NCBI GenBank assembly: GCA_964244495.1
Contig: CAXTIU010000002.1
Location: forward strand, 1 to 64,000
DNA length: 64,000 nt
Direction of reading: 5' to 3'
From: RH-AL1 sp964244495
GTDB taxonomy: Bacteria; Pseudomonadota; Alphaproteobacteria; Rhizobiales; Beijerinckiaceae
In this document: in pieces, positions 38,472 through 47,530 of the stretch
How positions within the stretch are numbered: position 1 is the first letter of the stretch
Layout of the letters: each line of letters starts with the position of its first letter
Position numbers and translations under genes: made by a program
The notes under the pieces: generated by a model
Told to the model about the DNA's origin: nothing
Databases searched by the model: none
What the model saw: the letters and a program-made list of their open reading frames with translations, nothing else

Positions 38472-40118
38472 TCAGTTCTTGGCGACGAAGCAGGTGCCGC
38501 CGTCGGCCTTCAGCTTCTCGCACAGGCTCACCGCGTCCTCCTTGCTGAGGCTGCCGACCCTGACGCGGTACACCGACTTGCCGTTGCTGTCCGCCTTGCG
38601 GAAGGCGAGCTGATGCCCCGACAGGACGTCGGCGAACTTCTTGCCGAGCCGCGTCGATACCGTCTTAGCCTCGGCTTCGGAGCCCGGGGCGGCGAGCTGC
38701 ACGGCGAAACCGCCGTCGCCGGTCACCTTGGGCTCGACGGCCTCCGTCGCCTCGGGCGGGCCGATCTCGGCCGACGCGACGCGCTGTGGCTTGGCTTTCC
38801 TGACCGTCTTCGGCGTGAGAGCCTTCGGGGCCGAGTCCTCGGCCGAGCCCTCGCCGGCGGCGGCCTCGATCGTTGTGGGCGCGGAGGCGACGCGCGAGGT
38901 CGTCTTCGGCGTCGCGGTTCTCGGCGTGGACGCCTTGGCCACCGGCCCCGCGTGGTCGCTGGTCTTGGCCGGCGCTTGGCGCGGCGCCGGCATGGCGGCC
39001 GCCGGCGGTCGGTCGTTGGGAAGGATCACGCCCTCGGGCGTGACCGACACGACCTTGACCTTCTTGGGGGCCGGCAGGCCGGAGCCGAATCCGCCGACCT
39101 GCTCATCCGACCCATCGCTGGACGGCGTCTCCGCGTTCTGCGCCTGCCCCGGCGAGAGAGGTACCGGAACGCTGGAGGCGTCGCCTGGCGACGCCATCGC
39201 GACGTTGGGATTGCGCGCTACATTGTCCTGCACGGCCTGGGACATGTCGACCGGCTGCTCCTCGTGGCTGACCAGCTTGGTCGGTGCCTGGGACGTCGGG
39301 CCTGTCGCCGACCCGTCGTCCTTGGATCCGTCCGCGTCGGCGGGAGGCTGAACCTTGATCGGACCGGCCGCCGCCATGATCGTCTTGATCTGGGCCGGAG
39401 AGCTGGTCGACCCTTTGAGGGCGAAGGCGCCACCGATGCCGATCACGGCGACGGCGATCGTGGCCGCCATGATGGTGACCGGGCGCCTGGACCGGCTCAC
39501 TCCGGCGTCGTGAGGCGCCCATCCCTGCTCGGCGTGCACCTGGTAGGCCGGGTCCTGGCGGGCGTGCTCCTGGTAGCCTTCTTGGTAGCCCTGCTCCTGG
39601 TATCCCGGCTCCGCGTGGGCGCCGTCCCGCTCGTACCCGTCCCGCGCGTAGGCTGCGCCATCGGCAGCGTGCGCGGCGTGGGTCCGGCGCAGGAGCGCCT
39701 CGGAGGATTGGTCAAAGGCGGATTGTTGGGCTTGGTTCGCGAAAGACTCGTCGCGATCCGGCGCCGCGCCGCGCAAGCCGGCCTCGATGGCCGCGAAGTC
39801 GCCGAACAGGCGGGGCGAGATGGACGGCACGGCTTGACCGGATTTCGCCGCCTGGCGAACATCGAAGGCCGGCTCGAGCCGACCCTGTCCCAGGGGCACG
39901 ACCGGCTCACGAGCGGCGTGTTCGAACAGCGGCGGCTGGCGGGGCCGGGCCTCCTGCGCGAAGACGTCGCCGTAGGGATCGTGCTGCTCGCCCACCAGGC
40001 GGGCGAGCTCGGCCAAGGGATCGTCGTCGTGTGCCTGCGGATGCGCCGACTGACGCAGACGCCGCTCCAGCGAGTCAAGGTTGGCGGTCGGACGCTGCTT
40101 GGCTACGGGCTCGCTCAT
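38472..40118 (-). CDS. SPOR domain-containing membrane protein
   Basis: The 548-residue protein has a cytoplasmic region (1-210) with Tyr/Gln/Gly-rich repeats around 170-190 (PGYQEQGYQEGYQEH). One membrane helix follows at about 214-234, then a long Pro/Ala-rich periplasmic linker and a C-terminal SPOR domain (about 470-548, GFAVQLAAPGSEAEAKTVS...YRVRVGSLSKEDAVSLCEKLK). SPOR domains bind glycans stripped of stem peptides at division sites, so a septal role is likely. Its place between argS and nagZ matches related genomes. Confidence 0.93.
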   Translation of the reverse strand: MSEPVAKQRPTANLDSLERRLRQSAHPQAHDDDPLAELARLVGEQHDPYGDVFAQEARPRQPPLFEHAAREPVVPLGQGRLEPAFDVRQAAKSGQAVPSISPRLFGDFAAIEAGLRGAAPDRDESFANQAQQSAFDQSSEALLRRTHAAHAADGAAYARDGYERDGAHAEPGYQEQGYQEGYQEHARQDPAYQVHAEQGWAPHDAGVSRSRRPVTIMAATIAVAVIGIGGAFALKGSTSSPAQIKTIMAAAGPIKVQPPADADGSKDDGSATGPTSQAPTKLVSHEEQPVDMSQAVQDNVARNPNVAMASPGDASSVPVPLSPGQAQNAETPSSDGSDEQVGGFGSGLPAPKKVKVVSVTPEGVILPNDRPPAAAMPAPRQAPAKTSDHAGPVAKASTPRTATPKTTSRVASAPTTIEAAAGEGSAEDSAPKALTPKTVRKAKPQRVASAEIGPPEATEAVEPKVTGDGGFAVQLAAPGSEAEAKTVSTRLGKKFADVLSGHQLAFRKADSNGKSVYRVRVGSLSKEDAVSLCEKLKADGGTCFVAKN

Positions 40119-40241
40119 ACTCTGACCTCGTGCGGCGATCGGGATCGCCTCTACGCTTGAACCTCTCGACGGCCGTCCATCGATACGGACGATCCACCGA
40201 TCTCGTCCCGAGGCCGAGGTGCGTGGCCGAACCCCTTGCCG

Positions 40242-42011
40242 TCAGCGCATCTCGTCGGGTGCCGAAACCCCGAGAATGCCGAGACCCGTCGCGATGACGC
40301 CGCCGATGGCCGAAACCAGCGCCAGACGCACACAAGTCATTTCTCTACTTTCTGCATTAACAAAGCGTAATTGTGGCTGATCGTACCCGCGCGTCCAATG
40401 GGAATGGAAGGCGGAAGCGAGGTCGTGGAGGTAGAAGGCGAGACGGTGCGGCTCGTGCGCCTGGGCCGCAGCCTCGATCACGCGGGCAAACTGCGCGACG
40501 AGCCTATACAGTCTAGTCTCCCCTTCATCACTCAGGAGGGAGAAGTCGGCGCCGGCGAGCGCGATGCCGGACACGTCGAGGTCCGGGAAGGCGACCAGTG
40601 CCTGGCGCACGACCGATCTGGCGCGGGCGTGGGCGTACTGGACGTAGAACACCGGATTGTCCTTGGATTGCTCGCGCACCTTCGCCAAGTCGAATTCGAG
40701 CGGCGCGTCGTTCTTGCGAAACAGCATCATGAAACGCACGGCGTCGACGCCCACCTCGTCCACCACCTCGCGCAGGGTGACGAAGTCGCCGGAGCGTTTC
40801 GACATCTTGACCGGCTCGCCCTCGCGCATCAGCTTGACGAGTTGGCAAAGCTTGACATCGAGCGCCGCCCGGCCGTCCGAGAGCGCGCTCACCGCCGCCT
40901 GCATGCGCTTGACGTAGCCGCCATGGTCGGCGCCCCACACGTCGATCAGGTCGGTGGAGCCGCGGTCGATCTTCACCTTGTGGTAGGCGATGTCGGCGGC
41001 GAAGTAGGTGTAACCGCCATCGGCCTTCAGGAGCGGGCGGTCGACGTCGTCCCCGTAGGTGGTCGAACGGAACAGGGTCTGCTCGCGATCCTCGTAATCC
41101 TCGGCGACTTGCCCCTTCGGAGGCGGCAGGCGCCCGACGTAGACGAGTCCCTTGGCCTTGAGCGCCGCGACGGCGGTCGCCACCGCGTCGCCGCCGGGGC
41201 CGCGCGTCAGGGACCGCTCGGAGAAGAAGACGTCGTGGCGGATGGCGAGCGCGGCGAGATCGTCGCGGATCATCGCCATCATCGCGTCGATGGCGGCGGT
41301 GCGCACCGGAAGCAGCCACTCGGCCTCGGGAAGCCGGACGAGGCGGGCGCCGTAGGTCGCCGCCAGGGCCTCGCCGACGGCGATGAGGTAGTCGCCGGGA
41401 TATAGGCCGTCCGGGATCGGCGTCGTCGTTCCCTCTATCGCATCCCGGTAGCGCAGGTAGGCCGAGCGGGCGAGCACGTCGACCTGCGCGCCGGCGTCGT
41501 TGATGTAGTACTCCCGCGTCACCGCGCGGCCGGAATAGGCGAGCAGGCTGGCCAGCGCGTCGCCGAACACCGCCCCGCGCCCGTGGCCGACGTGCATCGG
41601 CCCGGTCGGGTTGGCGGACACGTACTCGACGTTGACCGGAGCGGCGACGGGACGACCTCGCGCGAAAACGTCGGGGGCGACGAGGGCGGCGCGCAGCACC
41701 AGCGCGTACACGTCGGGCTTCAGCCGGACGTTGATGAAGCCCGGACCGGCCACCTCCGCCGCTGCCACGCCGGCTTCGCCGACCAGCGCGGCCGCGATCG
41801 CGAGGGCGAGTTCCCGCGGGTTGGGGAAGCTCGCCTTGGCCTCCTTGGCGTAGACCATGGCGGCGTTCACGGCGAGGTCGCCGTGCGAGGGGTCGCGCGG
41901 CGGCTCCACCACGAAGCGGCGCAGGTCGAGGTCGGCCGGCAGCCGTCCGTCGGCGACGATGCCTGACAGGATCGCGGCGACCCGGTCGTGGAAGGTGGCG
42001 AAGAGGTTCAT
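40242..42011 (-). CDS. argS: Arginine--tRNA ligase
   Basis: This class I aminoacyl-tRNA synthetase charges tRNA-Arg. The 589 residues include the N-terminal Add1-like domain, the HIGH motif as HVGHGRGAVFGDALA after SANPTGPM, and KMSKRSGDFVTL. The C-terminal anticodon-binding domain ends LGVSAPDEMR. Full length. It is the first gene of the minus-strand block argS-SPOR-nagZ-tatABC. Confidence 0.98.
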   Translation of the reverse strand: MNLFATFHDRVAAILSGIVADGRLPADLDLRRFVVEPPRDPSHGDLAVNAAMVYAKEAKASFPNPRELALAIAAALVGEAGVAAAEVAGPGFINVRLKPDVYALVLRAALVAPDVFARGRPVAAPVNVEYVSANPTGPMHVGHGRGAVFGDALASLLAYSGRAVTREYYINDAGAQVDVLARSAYLRYRDAIEGTTTPIPDGLYPGDYLIAVGEALAATYGARLVRLPEAEWLLPVRTAAIDAMMAMIRDDLAALAIRHDVFFSERSLTRGPGGDAVATAVAALKAKGLVYVGRLPPPKGQVAEDYEDREQTLFRSTTYGDDVDRPLLKADGGYTYFAADIAYHKVKIDRGSTDLIDVWGADHGGYVKRMQAAVSALSDGRAALDVKLCQLVKLMREGEPVKMSKRSGDFVTLREVVDEVGVDAVRFMMLFRKNDAPLEFDLAKVREQSKDNPVFYVQYAHARARSVVRQALVAFPDLDVSGIALAGADFSLLSDEGETRLYRLVAQFARVIEAAAQAHEPHRLAFYLHDLASAFHSHWTRGYDQPQLRFVNAESREMTCVRLALVSAIGGVIATGLGILGVSAPDEMR

Positions 42012-42197
42012 GGGCCGCCATCGGCTGCGTCTGGAAGAGCACGCCCGTAGAGGAAAAGCCGGGAAGCGTCAAAAGCACCGGAATGTCAGGCATCGGGTCG
42101 AAGGAAAGGGCAAGTGTCGCGGCACCCGCTCGCTGGAACCCTGCGCGGCCGGTGTTTAGATCAAGGGCATCGGCGACGCCGCCGGAGGGACCCGCCC

Positions 42198-42554
42198 GTG
42201 CGAACGCTTCCTGCCTCCATCATCGGTTTCCTCCTTCTGTCGGCCTCTGCCCTGGCGGAGGAGATCCCGATCTACCCCGTCGACGCGAACTGCCGGGAAG
42301 CGAGGAGCCTCTACCGGGGCAGCGAGCTCTCGGACGCCCGCAAGCAGGCCTTCGAGGACGATTGCGTCCGGCGCCAACAGGCTGCCTACCAGGCGGTCAA
42401 GGACGCATGGCCGGGCCTCCAGGCCAAGGACCGGCGCATCTGCACGCGGCTCGTGACGACGGGCAACTACATCCTGCTGGCGAACTGCGTCGCGAGCCAG
42501 GCCGCGCAGGAAACGGCCGAGGCGCGGCCGGGAAGCAAGCACTTCCATCCGTGA
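42198..42554 (+). CDS. Small periplasmic protein with four cysteines, unknown function
   Basis: The 118-residue product begins at a GTG (42198) with GGAGGGA seven bases upstream. A signal peptide (RTLPASIIGFLLLSASALA-EE) leads a helical mature part with four cysteines (CREARSLYRG, DDCVRRQQAAYQAVKDAWPG, CTRLVTTGNY, NCVASQAAQE) that could form two disulfides. No family is recognised. It lies just before msrB on the same strand, but a functional link is unproven. Confidence 0.7.
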   Translation: MRTLPASIIGFLLLSASALAEEIPIYPVDANCREARSLYRGSELSDARKQAFEDDCVRRQQAAYQAVKDAWPGLQAKDRRICTRLVTTGNYILLANCVASQAAQETAEARPGSKHFHP

Positions 42555-42626
42555 GCGTGTCGGGCTGAGGCGGCCCTTTGATGGCCTCCTCACCGTGGCC
42601 ATATGGGAGACGTTGAGGAGACCGCG

Positions 42627-43031
42627 ATGACGAAAACGAGCATCTATCCCGTGACCCACACCGATGCGGAATGGCGCGCCAAGCTCTCTCCGGAGCAGTA
42701 CGCCGTGATGCGCAGCCACGGAACGGAGCGGCCGGGCAGTTGCGCCCTGCTCCACGAGCACCGCGCCGGCACCTTCTCCTGCGCCGGCTGCCGAACGCCG
42801 TTGTTCGAGACGTCGTTCAAGTTCGAGAGCGGCACGGGTTGGCCGAGTTTCAACGATCCGATCGGCGGCGCCGTGGAAACCACGGTGGATCGGTCCTACG
42901 GGATGGTGCGGACGGAGGTCCATTGCGCGACGTGCGGCAGCCATCTCGGCCATGTCTTCGACGACGGGCCGCCGCCGACGCGCCAGCGCTACTGCATCAA
43001 CGGCGTGGCCCTGACCTTCGCGCCGGCCTGA
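42627..43031 (+). CDS. msrB: Peptide-methionine (R)-S-oxide reductase
   Basis: MsrB reduces methionine R-sulfoxide in proteins. The 134-residue enzyme has the zinc cysteines C52, C55, C100 and C103 (CAGC, CATC), the motif SGTGWPSFNDP, and the catalytic C123 in RYCING. An internal recycling Cys is not evident at the usual position, so it may depend directly on thioredoxin. The start is the ATG at 42627 after GAGGAGA; the ORF begins 24 bases upstream. It has no signal peptide. Confidence 0.96.
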   Translation: MTKTSIYPVTHTDAEWRAKLSPEQYAVMRSHGTERPGSCALLHEHRAGTFSCAGCRTPLFETSFKFESGTGWPSFNDPIGGAVETTVDRSYGMVRTEVHCATCGSHLGHVFDDGPPPTRQRYCINGVALTFAPA

Positions 43032-43042
43032 CGCAGGACTAT

Positions 43043-43058
43043 CCGGCGAAAGCGCCGG
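43043..43058. terminator. Hairpin between convergent msrB and dgt
   Basis: CCGGCG-AAAG-CGCCGG is a perfect six-pair stem with a four-base loop in the 38-base gap between two convergent genes. No T-tract follows on either strand, so it is only a candidate bidirectional terminator. Confidence 0.35.
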
Positions 43059-43069
43059 CCGAACAAGGG

Positions 43070-44308
43070 TTAAAGGTCGGACGCCCAGCCTCGCGCCTCG
43101 GATTGCACCCGGCCGTAGCGCAACTCCGGCGTCGTCGCGAAATGGCGGCGGTGCTCGGCCAGCGCGTAACGGTCGGTCATGCCGGCGATGTAGTCGCAGA
43201 TGAGCCGTTCGCGGCGGCCGGAGCGGTCCGTCGGGTCGGCCGCTGCCACCCATTCCTCCGGCATGAGGCTAGGCTGTTCGCGGTACAGCATGAAAAGGTC
43301 GCGCACGATGCTTCCGGCGCGCTGGCGGATCACGACGAGATCCTCGTGGCGGTACATGTGCGTCCACAGGAACGACTTGACCGCGCGCTCCGCCGTTGCC
43401 ATCGCCGGCGAGAACGCCACCACTGGCCTACCGAAGTCGCGCACGGCTTGGAGGCTGTCGAGCCCGCCCAAGCGATCCCTGCTCTCGGCGACGGCATCCT
43501 CGACGAAGCGGGTGATCACCCGGCGCGTCAGTTCGTGGATGGTGCGGTTCTCCGACAAGCCGGGGTGACGCTCGGCGATCCGGTCGAGGAGCGCGGCCAG
43601 GAACGGCACGGTGTGGCACGCGGCCAGTGTAAACAGCCCGGCCCGCAAACCGTCGTCGAGGTCGTGGGCGTTGTAGGCGATGTCGTCGGCGAGCGCGGCG
43701 CATTGCGCCTCCGCCGCCGCGTAGCGGTCAAGGCGGAGCGGGCGCACGGCGTCCACCTCACGAAAGATGCCGGGCAGGCCGCGCCCGGCGTAGGCCGGCA
43801 CCGCCGTTCCGTCGCGCTCCAGCAACGGGCCGTTGTGCTTGGTCAGGCCCTCCAGCGTCTCGTAGGTGAGGTTCAGGCCGTCGAAGGCGGCGTAGCGGCG
43901 TTCCAGCTTGGTCACGATGCGCAGGGTTTGGGCGTTGTGGTCGAAGCCGCCGAGGCCGGCCATCTGCGTGTCGAGCACCTCCTCGCCGGTATGGCCGAAG
44001 CAGGTGTGACCGAGGTCGTGGGCGAGCGCCACCGCCTCCGCGAGGTCCTCGTCGAGGTGGAGCGAGCGGGCGAGCGCGCGGGCGAGTTGCCCGACCTCAA
44101 TGGAGTGGGTGAGACGGGTGCGATGGTGATCGCCCTCGTGCGGCACGAAGACCTGTGTCTTGTGGGCGAGGCGACGGAAGGCAGTCGCGTGGATGATGCG
44201 GTCGCGGTCGCGCTGGAAGTCGGAACGCGTCGGCGAACCAGGTTCGGGCAGCAGGCGCCCGAGACTGGCCTCGGGCGCGGCGGCGTAGGGGGCTCTGTCC
44301 ATGGTCAT
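43070..44308 (-). CDS. dgt: dGTP triphosphohydrolase-like protein
   Basis: This HD-superfamily enzyme hydrolyses dNTPs, chiefly dGTP, to nucleoside and tripolyphosphate. The 412-residue protein has FRRLAHKTQVF, TRLTHSIEVGQLAR with the metal His (H68), AHDLGH with the HD pair (H97, D98), and ALADDIAYNAHDLDDGL. It is divergent from erpA, an arrangement common in alphaproteobacteria. In those genomes argS normally follows directly; here msrB and a small secreted gene are inserted between dgt and argS. Confidence 0.94.
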   Translation of the reverse strand: MTMDRAPYAAAPEASLGRLLPEPGSPTRSDFQRDRDRIIHATAFRRLAHKTQVFVPHEGDHHRTRLTHSIEVGQLARALARSLHLDEDLAEAVALAHDLGHTCFGHTGEEVLDTQMAGLGGFDHNAQTLRIVTKLERRYAAFDGLNLTYETLEGLTKHNGPLLERDGTAVPAYAGRGLPGIFREVDAVRPLRLDRYAAAEAQCAALADDIAYNAHDLDDGLRAGLFTLAACHTVPFLAALLDRIAERHPGLSENRTIHELTRRVITRFVEDAVAESRDRLGGLDSLQAVRDFGRPVVAFSPAMATAERAVKSFLWTHMYRHEDLVVIRQRAGSIVRDLFMLYREQPSLMPEEWVAAADPTDRSGRRERLICDYIAGMTDRYALAEHRRHFATTPELRYGRVQSEARGWASDL

Positions 44309-44422
44309 CGTCGAGCCAAGCCGGCGCGCCCTGTTGCGGAAGGATCGGGGCGCACGTATCTTCCAAGTTGGATGTGCGCGAAGGTGCTACGTACCGGGCG
44401 AACGCGCTGGGATAAAGTCGTG

Positions 44423-44773
44423 ATGACAGATCAAGTTGCAGAGGCCGCGCCGGCGATCGACCTCACCGCGTCGGCGGCGAAGCGGGTGGCCGAGATCCTG
44501 AAAGGCGAGAGCGCGGGCGCGGCGTTGCGCGTCGGCGTCGACGGCGGCGGCTGCTCCGGCTTCCAGTACACCTATGACATCGTCACCGATCGAGAAGTGG
44601 ACGACCTCGTGCTCGAGCGGGATGGCGCGACGGTGCTGATCGATCAAACCTCGCTCCCGTTCCTGCACGGGGCCAGGATCGACTTCGTCAACGATCTGAT
44701 GGGCGCCGCCTTCAAGATCCATAATCCGCAGGCGACGTCGTCCTGCGGCTGCGGGATTAGTTTCGCGGTCTGA
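44423..44773 (+). CDS. erpA: Iron-sulfur cluster insertion protein ErpA/IscA family
   Basis: This A-type carrier delivers Fe-S clusters to apoproteins. The 116-residue protein has the three conserved cysteines: C44 in GGGCSGFQY, and C108 and C110 in SSCGCGISF. ErpA rather than IscA is suggested by the dgt neighbour and the short N-terminus. The ATG at 44423 starts MTDQVAEAAP; a GTG is directly upstream. It shares a 114-base divergent region with dgt, in which I see no clear operator. Confidence 0.94.
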   Translation: MTDQVAEAAPAIDLTASAAKRVAEILKGESAGAALRVGVDGGGCSGFQYTYDIVTDREVDDLVLERDGATVLIDQTSLPFLHGARIDFVNDLMGAAFKIHNPQATSSCGCGISFAV

Positions 44774-44880
44774 GGCCGCGCGCCGGCCGATCGGTCGAGA
44801 CGTTTGGTCCACGATCCGTTTCCCGGCTTGATCCCTTGCGTGACACGCGGTCTTGAACGGACAACCGCGTCGTGATCCTT

Positions 44881-44899
44881 CGACCTGTGCGACAGGTCG
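44881..44899. promoter_or_regulatory. Perfect 8-bp inverted repeat before a large envelope protein gene
   Basis: CGACCTGT-GCG-ACAGGTCG lies 24 bases before the chosen ATG at 44923. It could be an operator or a 5' UTR hairpin. If translation instead starts at 44872 it falls in coding sequence. Confidence 0.4.
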
Positions 44900-44922
44900 G
44901 CCGTGTGGGCGGGAGTCGTCGT

Positions 44923-46935
44923 ATGCGAGGAAAGCCGGGTAAGATTGCCGTAGCCCTCCTGGTGGGTGCGCTTGGTTGCGGCGTCGTCGAACTCGGGGCG
45001 ACGCTGCGGGCGCGTGACGCGCTCGCCCGGTTACTGGCCGCGCATCCCGAGTTGACGGTGGCCGACATCATCGCGGAGCCGCTCGCCGGCCGATTGCGCC
45101 TGAGTGGGGTGAGCCTGCACGGCACCGGCGCCGACCCGTGGCGCGTGACGGTTGGCACGCTGCGCCTGCCGGTCGCCGGGTTCGCCATGTCCTTCTCGGT
45201 CGATACGGCGGCGGCCGCGCCGGCGAACGGTGGTCCGCCTTCCGCATCCCCGCACCCGGCGGCAACGCCGGTGCCGGTGACCGACAACGGAACGGCCTCG
45301 GCCGAGAACATCATGATCGTCAACGGCGCCACGACTGTCCGGATCAAGCGGGTCGACATGACAGGTACGGCGCTGACGAGCGCCGACCTGGCCGCCCTCC
45401 TCGACGCCAAGAACACGGACACCAAGAACACGGATGGCAAGGGCGGGATGACGATGGAAGCGCGCCTGCGTCGTCTGTCCGCCTCGGCGATCGTGATGCC
45501 CGAGATCGTCAGCGACGACCGGACGCCCGGTACCGAGCGCCACGCGACGCTGGCCCATGTTCTCCTCGCCGGCGTGGCGGCGGGCAAGGTGGCGGCAGGT
45601 AGCGCCAGCGGTGGCAGCTTCGCGATCAAGGACGCCGACAGCGCGGTGAACGGCGCGTTGGGCACGGTGGAGGCAACCGGCCTCGACCTCGGGCAGGTCG
45701 CGCACGTGTTCGGGTCGATCCGCACAAGCGACGCCGAGCCGATCCTGCCCCTCACCGACTCGGTCATCGCACACGACGTGACGGTCACCAACGTGACCAA
45801 GCATTCCACCCTCACGGTCGGAGCGATCCAGGGAACCGGGGCGAAGGCCCGCGCGCTGAACACCGGCCTCGCGACGGCCAGTCCAGGGCCGGCGGGCGAT
45901 CCGAGATCGGCCGCGCTGTTCGACGACGTGGCGCATTCCTTCACGATCGGCTCGCTGGTGCTGAGCGATATCGCCTCCCACAACGAGGCGCCGACGGGCA
46001 CCGTCGACTTCGGCATGTTGCGCGCCTCCTTGACGAATTTCGGCGATGGCAAGGTTGGGGGCGCCGACGTCCGGTCGTTTCGGTTCCAGGGCGCCAAGCA
46101 GGGCAAGGTCGCGATCGACGCCCTTGTGGTCGGTCCGCTGACGCTGCCCAGCGGAGCCCCCGGGCCCGAGGCCGCCATTCCGCAGGCCGGAACGCTCGAT
46201 GCCGCCGGGATCGACGTCGACCTGCTCGGGCAGACATCCGACGGGGAACCGGCCGACACCCAGCCCGGTCACGTCAAGTTCAAGGTCGGCCACGTCGTCA
46301 TCGCCTCCGATGGCGCAGGTAGGGAAATCCCGAGAAAGGCCGCGGTGAGCGTCGAGAACGTCCTGTTCGACGCGCCAGAGGGCGAAGGGAGCGGCCTGCC
46401 GCTCCACGCCATGGGATATCGCCACCTCGACGTGTCGGGAATGCTCGACTCGACCTACGACGCTGCGACGCGGAACCTCACGGTCAACACGCTTCGGGTC
46501 AATGGCACCGACATGGGGACCGTCGATCTTAGCCTGGCGTTGGGCAACGTCGGCAACGGCCTCCTCTCGTCCGATCCCGAGACCGCGCAAGCCGCCATAA
46601 TCGCCATCGTCGCCAAGTCGATGGACCTCAAGCTCACCAACGGCGGCCTGTTCGACAAGGCGATCGCCTGGAAGGCGAGGAAGGATGGCGTGAGCGTCGA
46701 GCAGGAACGTGATACCGGCGTCGACTTCTTCACCAACAACCTGCCGGCGCTCGTCAACGATAACCCGAAGGTGAAGGCGCTCGGCGCGGCGATCGCCGGG
46801 TTCGTCGCCGATCCCAGGACGATCGACGTGTCGGTGGCCTCGCAAAGCGGGATCGGCATCGCCGCCATGGGGATGCTGGGGACACCCGACGTGCTGATCG
46901 ACGCGCTCGACATCAGGGCGAGCAACCAACGCTGA
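44923..46935 (+). CDS. Large membrane-anchored periplasmic protein, unknown function
   Basis: The 670-residue product has one N-terminal hydrophobic helix (KIAVALLVGALGCGVVELGA), then a long mostly beta-strand region of repeated amphipathic pieces such as LSGVSLHGTG, IKRVDMTGTAL and LVLSDIASHNEAP. This resembles AsmA or DUF748-type envelope proteins in style only; no family motif is certain. A short internal repeat encodes KNTDTKNTDGK (45407-45435). The ATG at 44923 has GGGAG eight bases upstream. The C-terminus contains a helical domain (PALVNDNPKVKALGAAIAGFVADP). Confidence 0.75.
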   Translation: MRGKPGKIAVALLVGALGCGVVELGATLRARDALARLLAAHPELTVADIIAEPLAGRLRLSGVSLHGTGADPWRVTVGTLRLPVAGFAMSFSVDTAAAAPANGGPPSASPHPAATPVPVTDNGTASAENIMIVNGATTVRIKRVDMTGTALTSADLAALLDAKNTDTKNTDGKGGMTMEARLRRLSASAIVMPEIVSDDRTPGTERHATLAHVLLAGVAAGKVAAGSASGGSFAIKDADSAVNGALGTVEATGLDLGQVAHVFGSIRTSDAEPILPLTDSVIAHDVTVTNVTKHSTLTVGAIQGTGAKARALNTGLATASPGPAGDPRSAALFDDVAHSFTIGSLVLSDIASHNEAPTGTVDFGMLRASLTNFGDGKVGGADVRSFRFQGAKQGKVAIDALVVGPLTLPSGAPGPEAAIPQAGTLDAAGIDVDLLGQTSDGEPADTQPGHVKFKVGHVVIASDGAGREIPRKAAVSVENVLFDAPEGEGSGLPLHAMGYRHLDVSGMLDSTYDAATRNLTVNTLRVNGTDMGTVDLSLALGNVGNGLLSSDPETAQAAIIAIVAKSMDLKLTNGGLFDKAIAWKARKDGVSVEQERDTGVDFFTNNLPALVNDNPKVKALGAAIAGFVADPRTIDVSVASQSGIGIAAMGMLGTPDVLIDALDIRASNQR

Positions 46936-47161
46936 AGCATCAGGCCGCTACGTGCGCGGCCCGCATCGGAATGGACCGGCTCCGTTCCATGCCTCGTCGG
47001 TCGCTCCGCCGGGCGCGAGCGCGCCGGCGTATGTCCGGGGTGACACAGCCTTCGCCATAATGGCGCTCGCCGCGCCACGTGAACTAAGCGGTGGTTGTCA
47101 AACGCCGCACGATCGACAAGGAAGGGCATCCACCGCCTCCGGTGGCGCACGGGGACACGAT

Positions 47162-47455
47162 ATGCGTTTGGCCGCCATCCTGTTGACCGGTCTTGGCCTC
47201 GGAGCCGCCGCGACAGCCGTCGGGACCACGGGCGCGGCGGCGATGGGAGCCGCACCGCTCCCGGCGATGGCTGCGGTCGCGGCGATCACGAAGGTCGAGT
47301 ACTTCTGCAGCCCCGGCTTCGAGGTCTCGGGCAGCCGCTGCGTCGCCACCGCCTCGCGCGACGAGGTCGATCTTTACCTCAACGAGACTTTCGGCGACGC
47401 CGCGCCGCGCCGTCCTCACCGCCATCGCCGGCGCGGCCTGCGCGAGCGCTACTGA
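47162..47455 (+). CDS. Small secreted protein, unknown function
   Basis: The 97-residue product has a signal peptide (MRLAAILLTGLGLGAAATAV), then an Ala/Met-rich stretch, a short core with two cysteines (YFCSPGFEVSGSRCVA), and a His/Arg-rich tail. GGGGACA precedes the ATG by a few bases. The cysteine spacing could form a small disulfide loop. No family is recognised. It lies just before nadK on the same strand. Confidence 0.6.
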   Translation: MRLAAILLTGLGLGAAATAVGTTGAAAMGAAPLPAMAAVAAITKVEYFCSPGFEVSGSRCVATASRDEVDLYLNETFGDAAPRRPHRHRRRGLRERY

Positions 47456-47530
47456 GCGAACCAGCTTTGCGTTCGGGACCTTCGCCGGCTATGAGGGCGA
47501 GGGAACGTCACGTCCGCAGAGTCATGCCCC

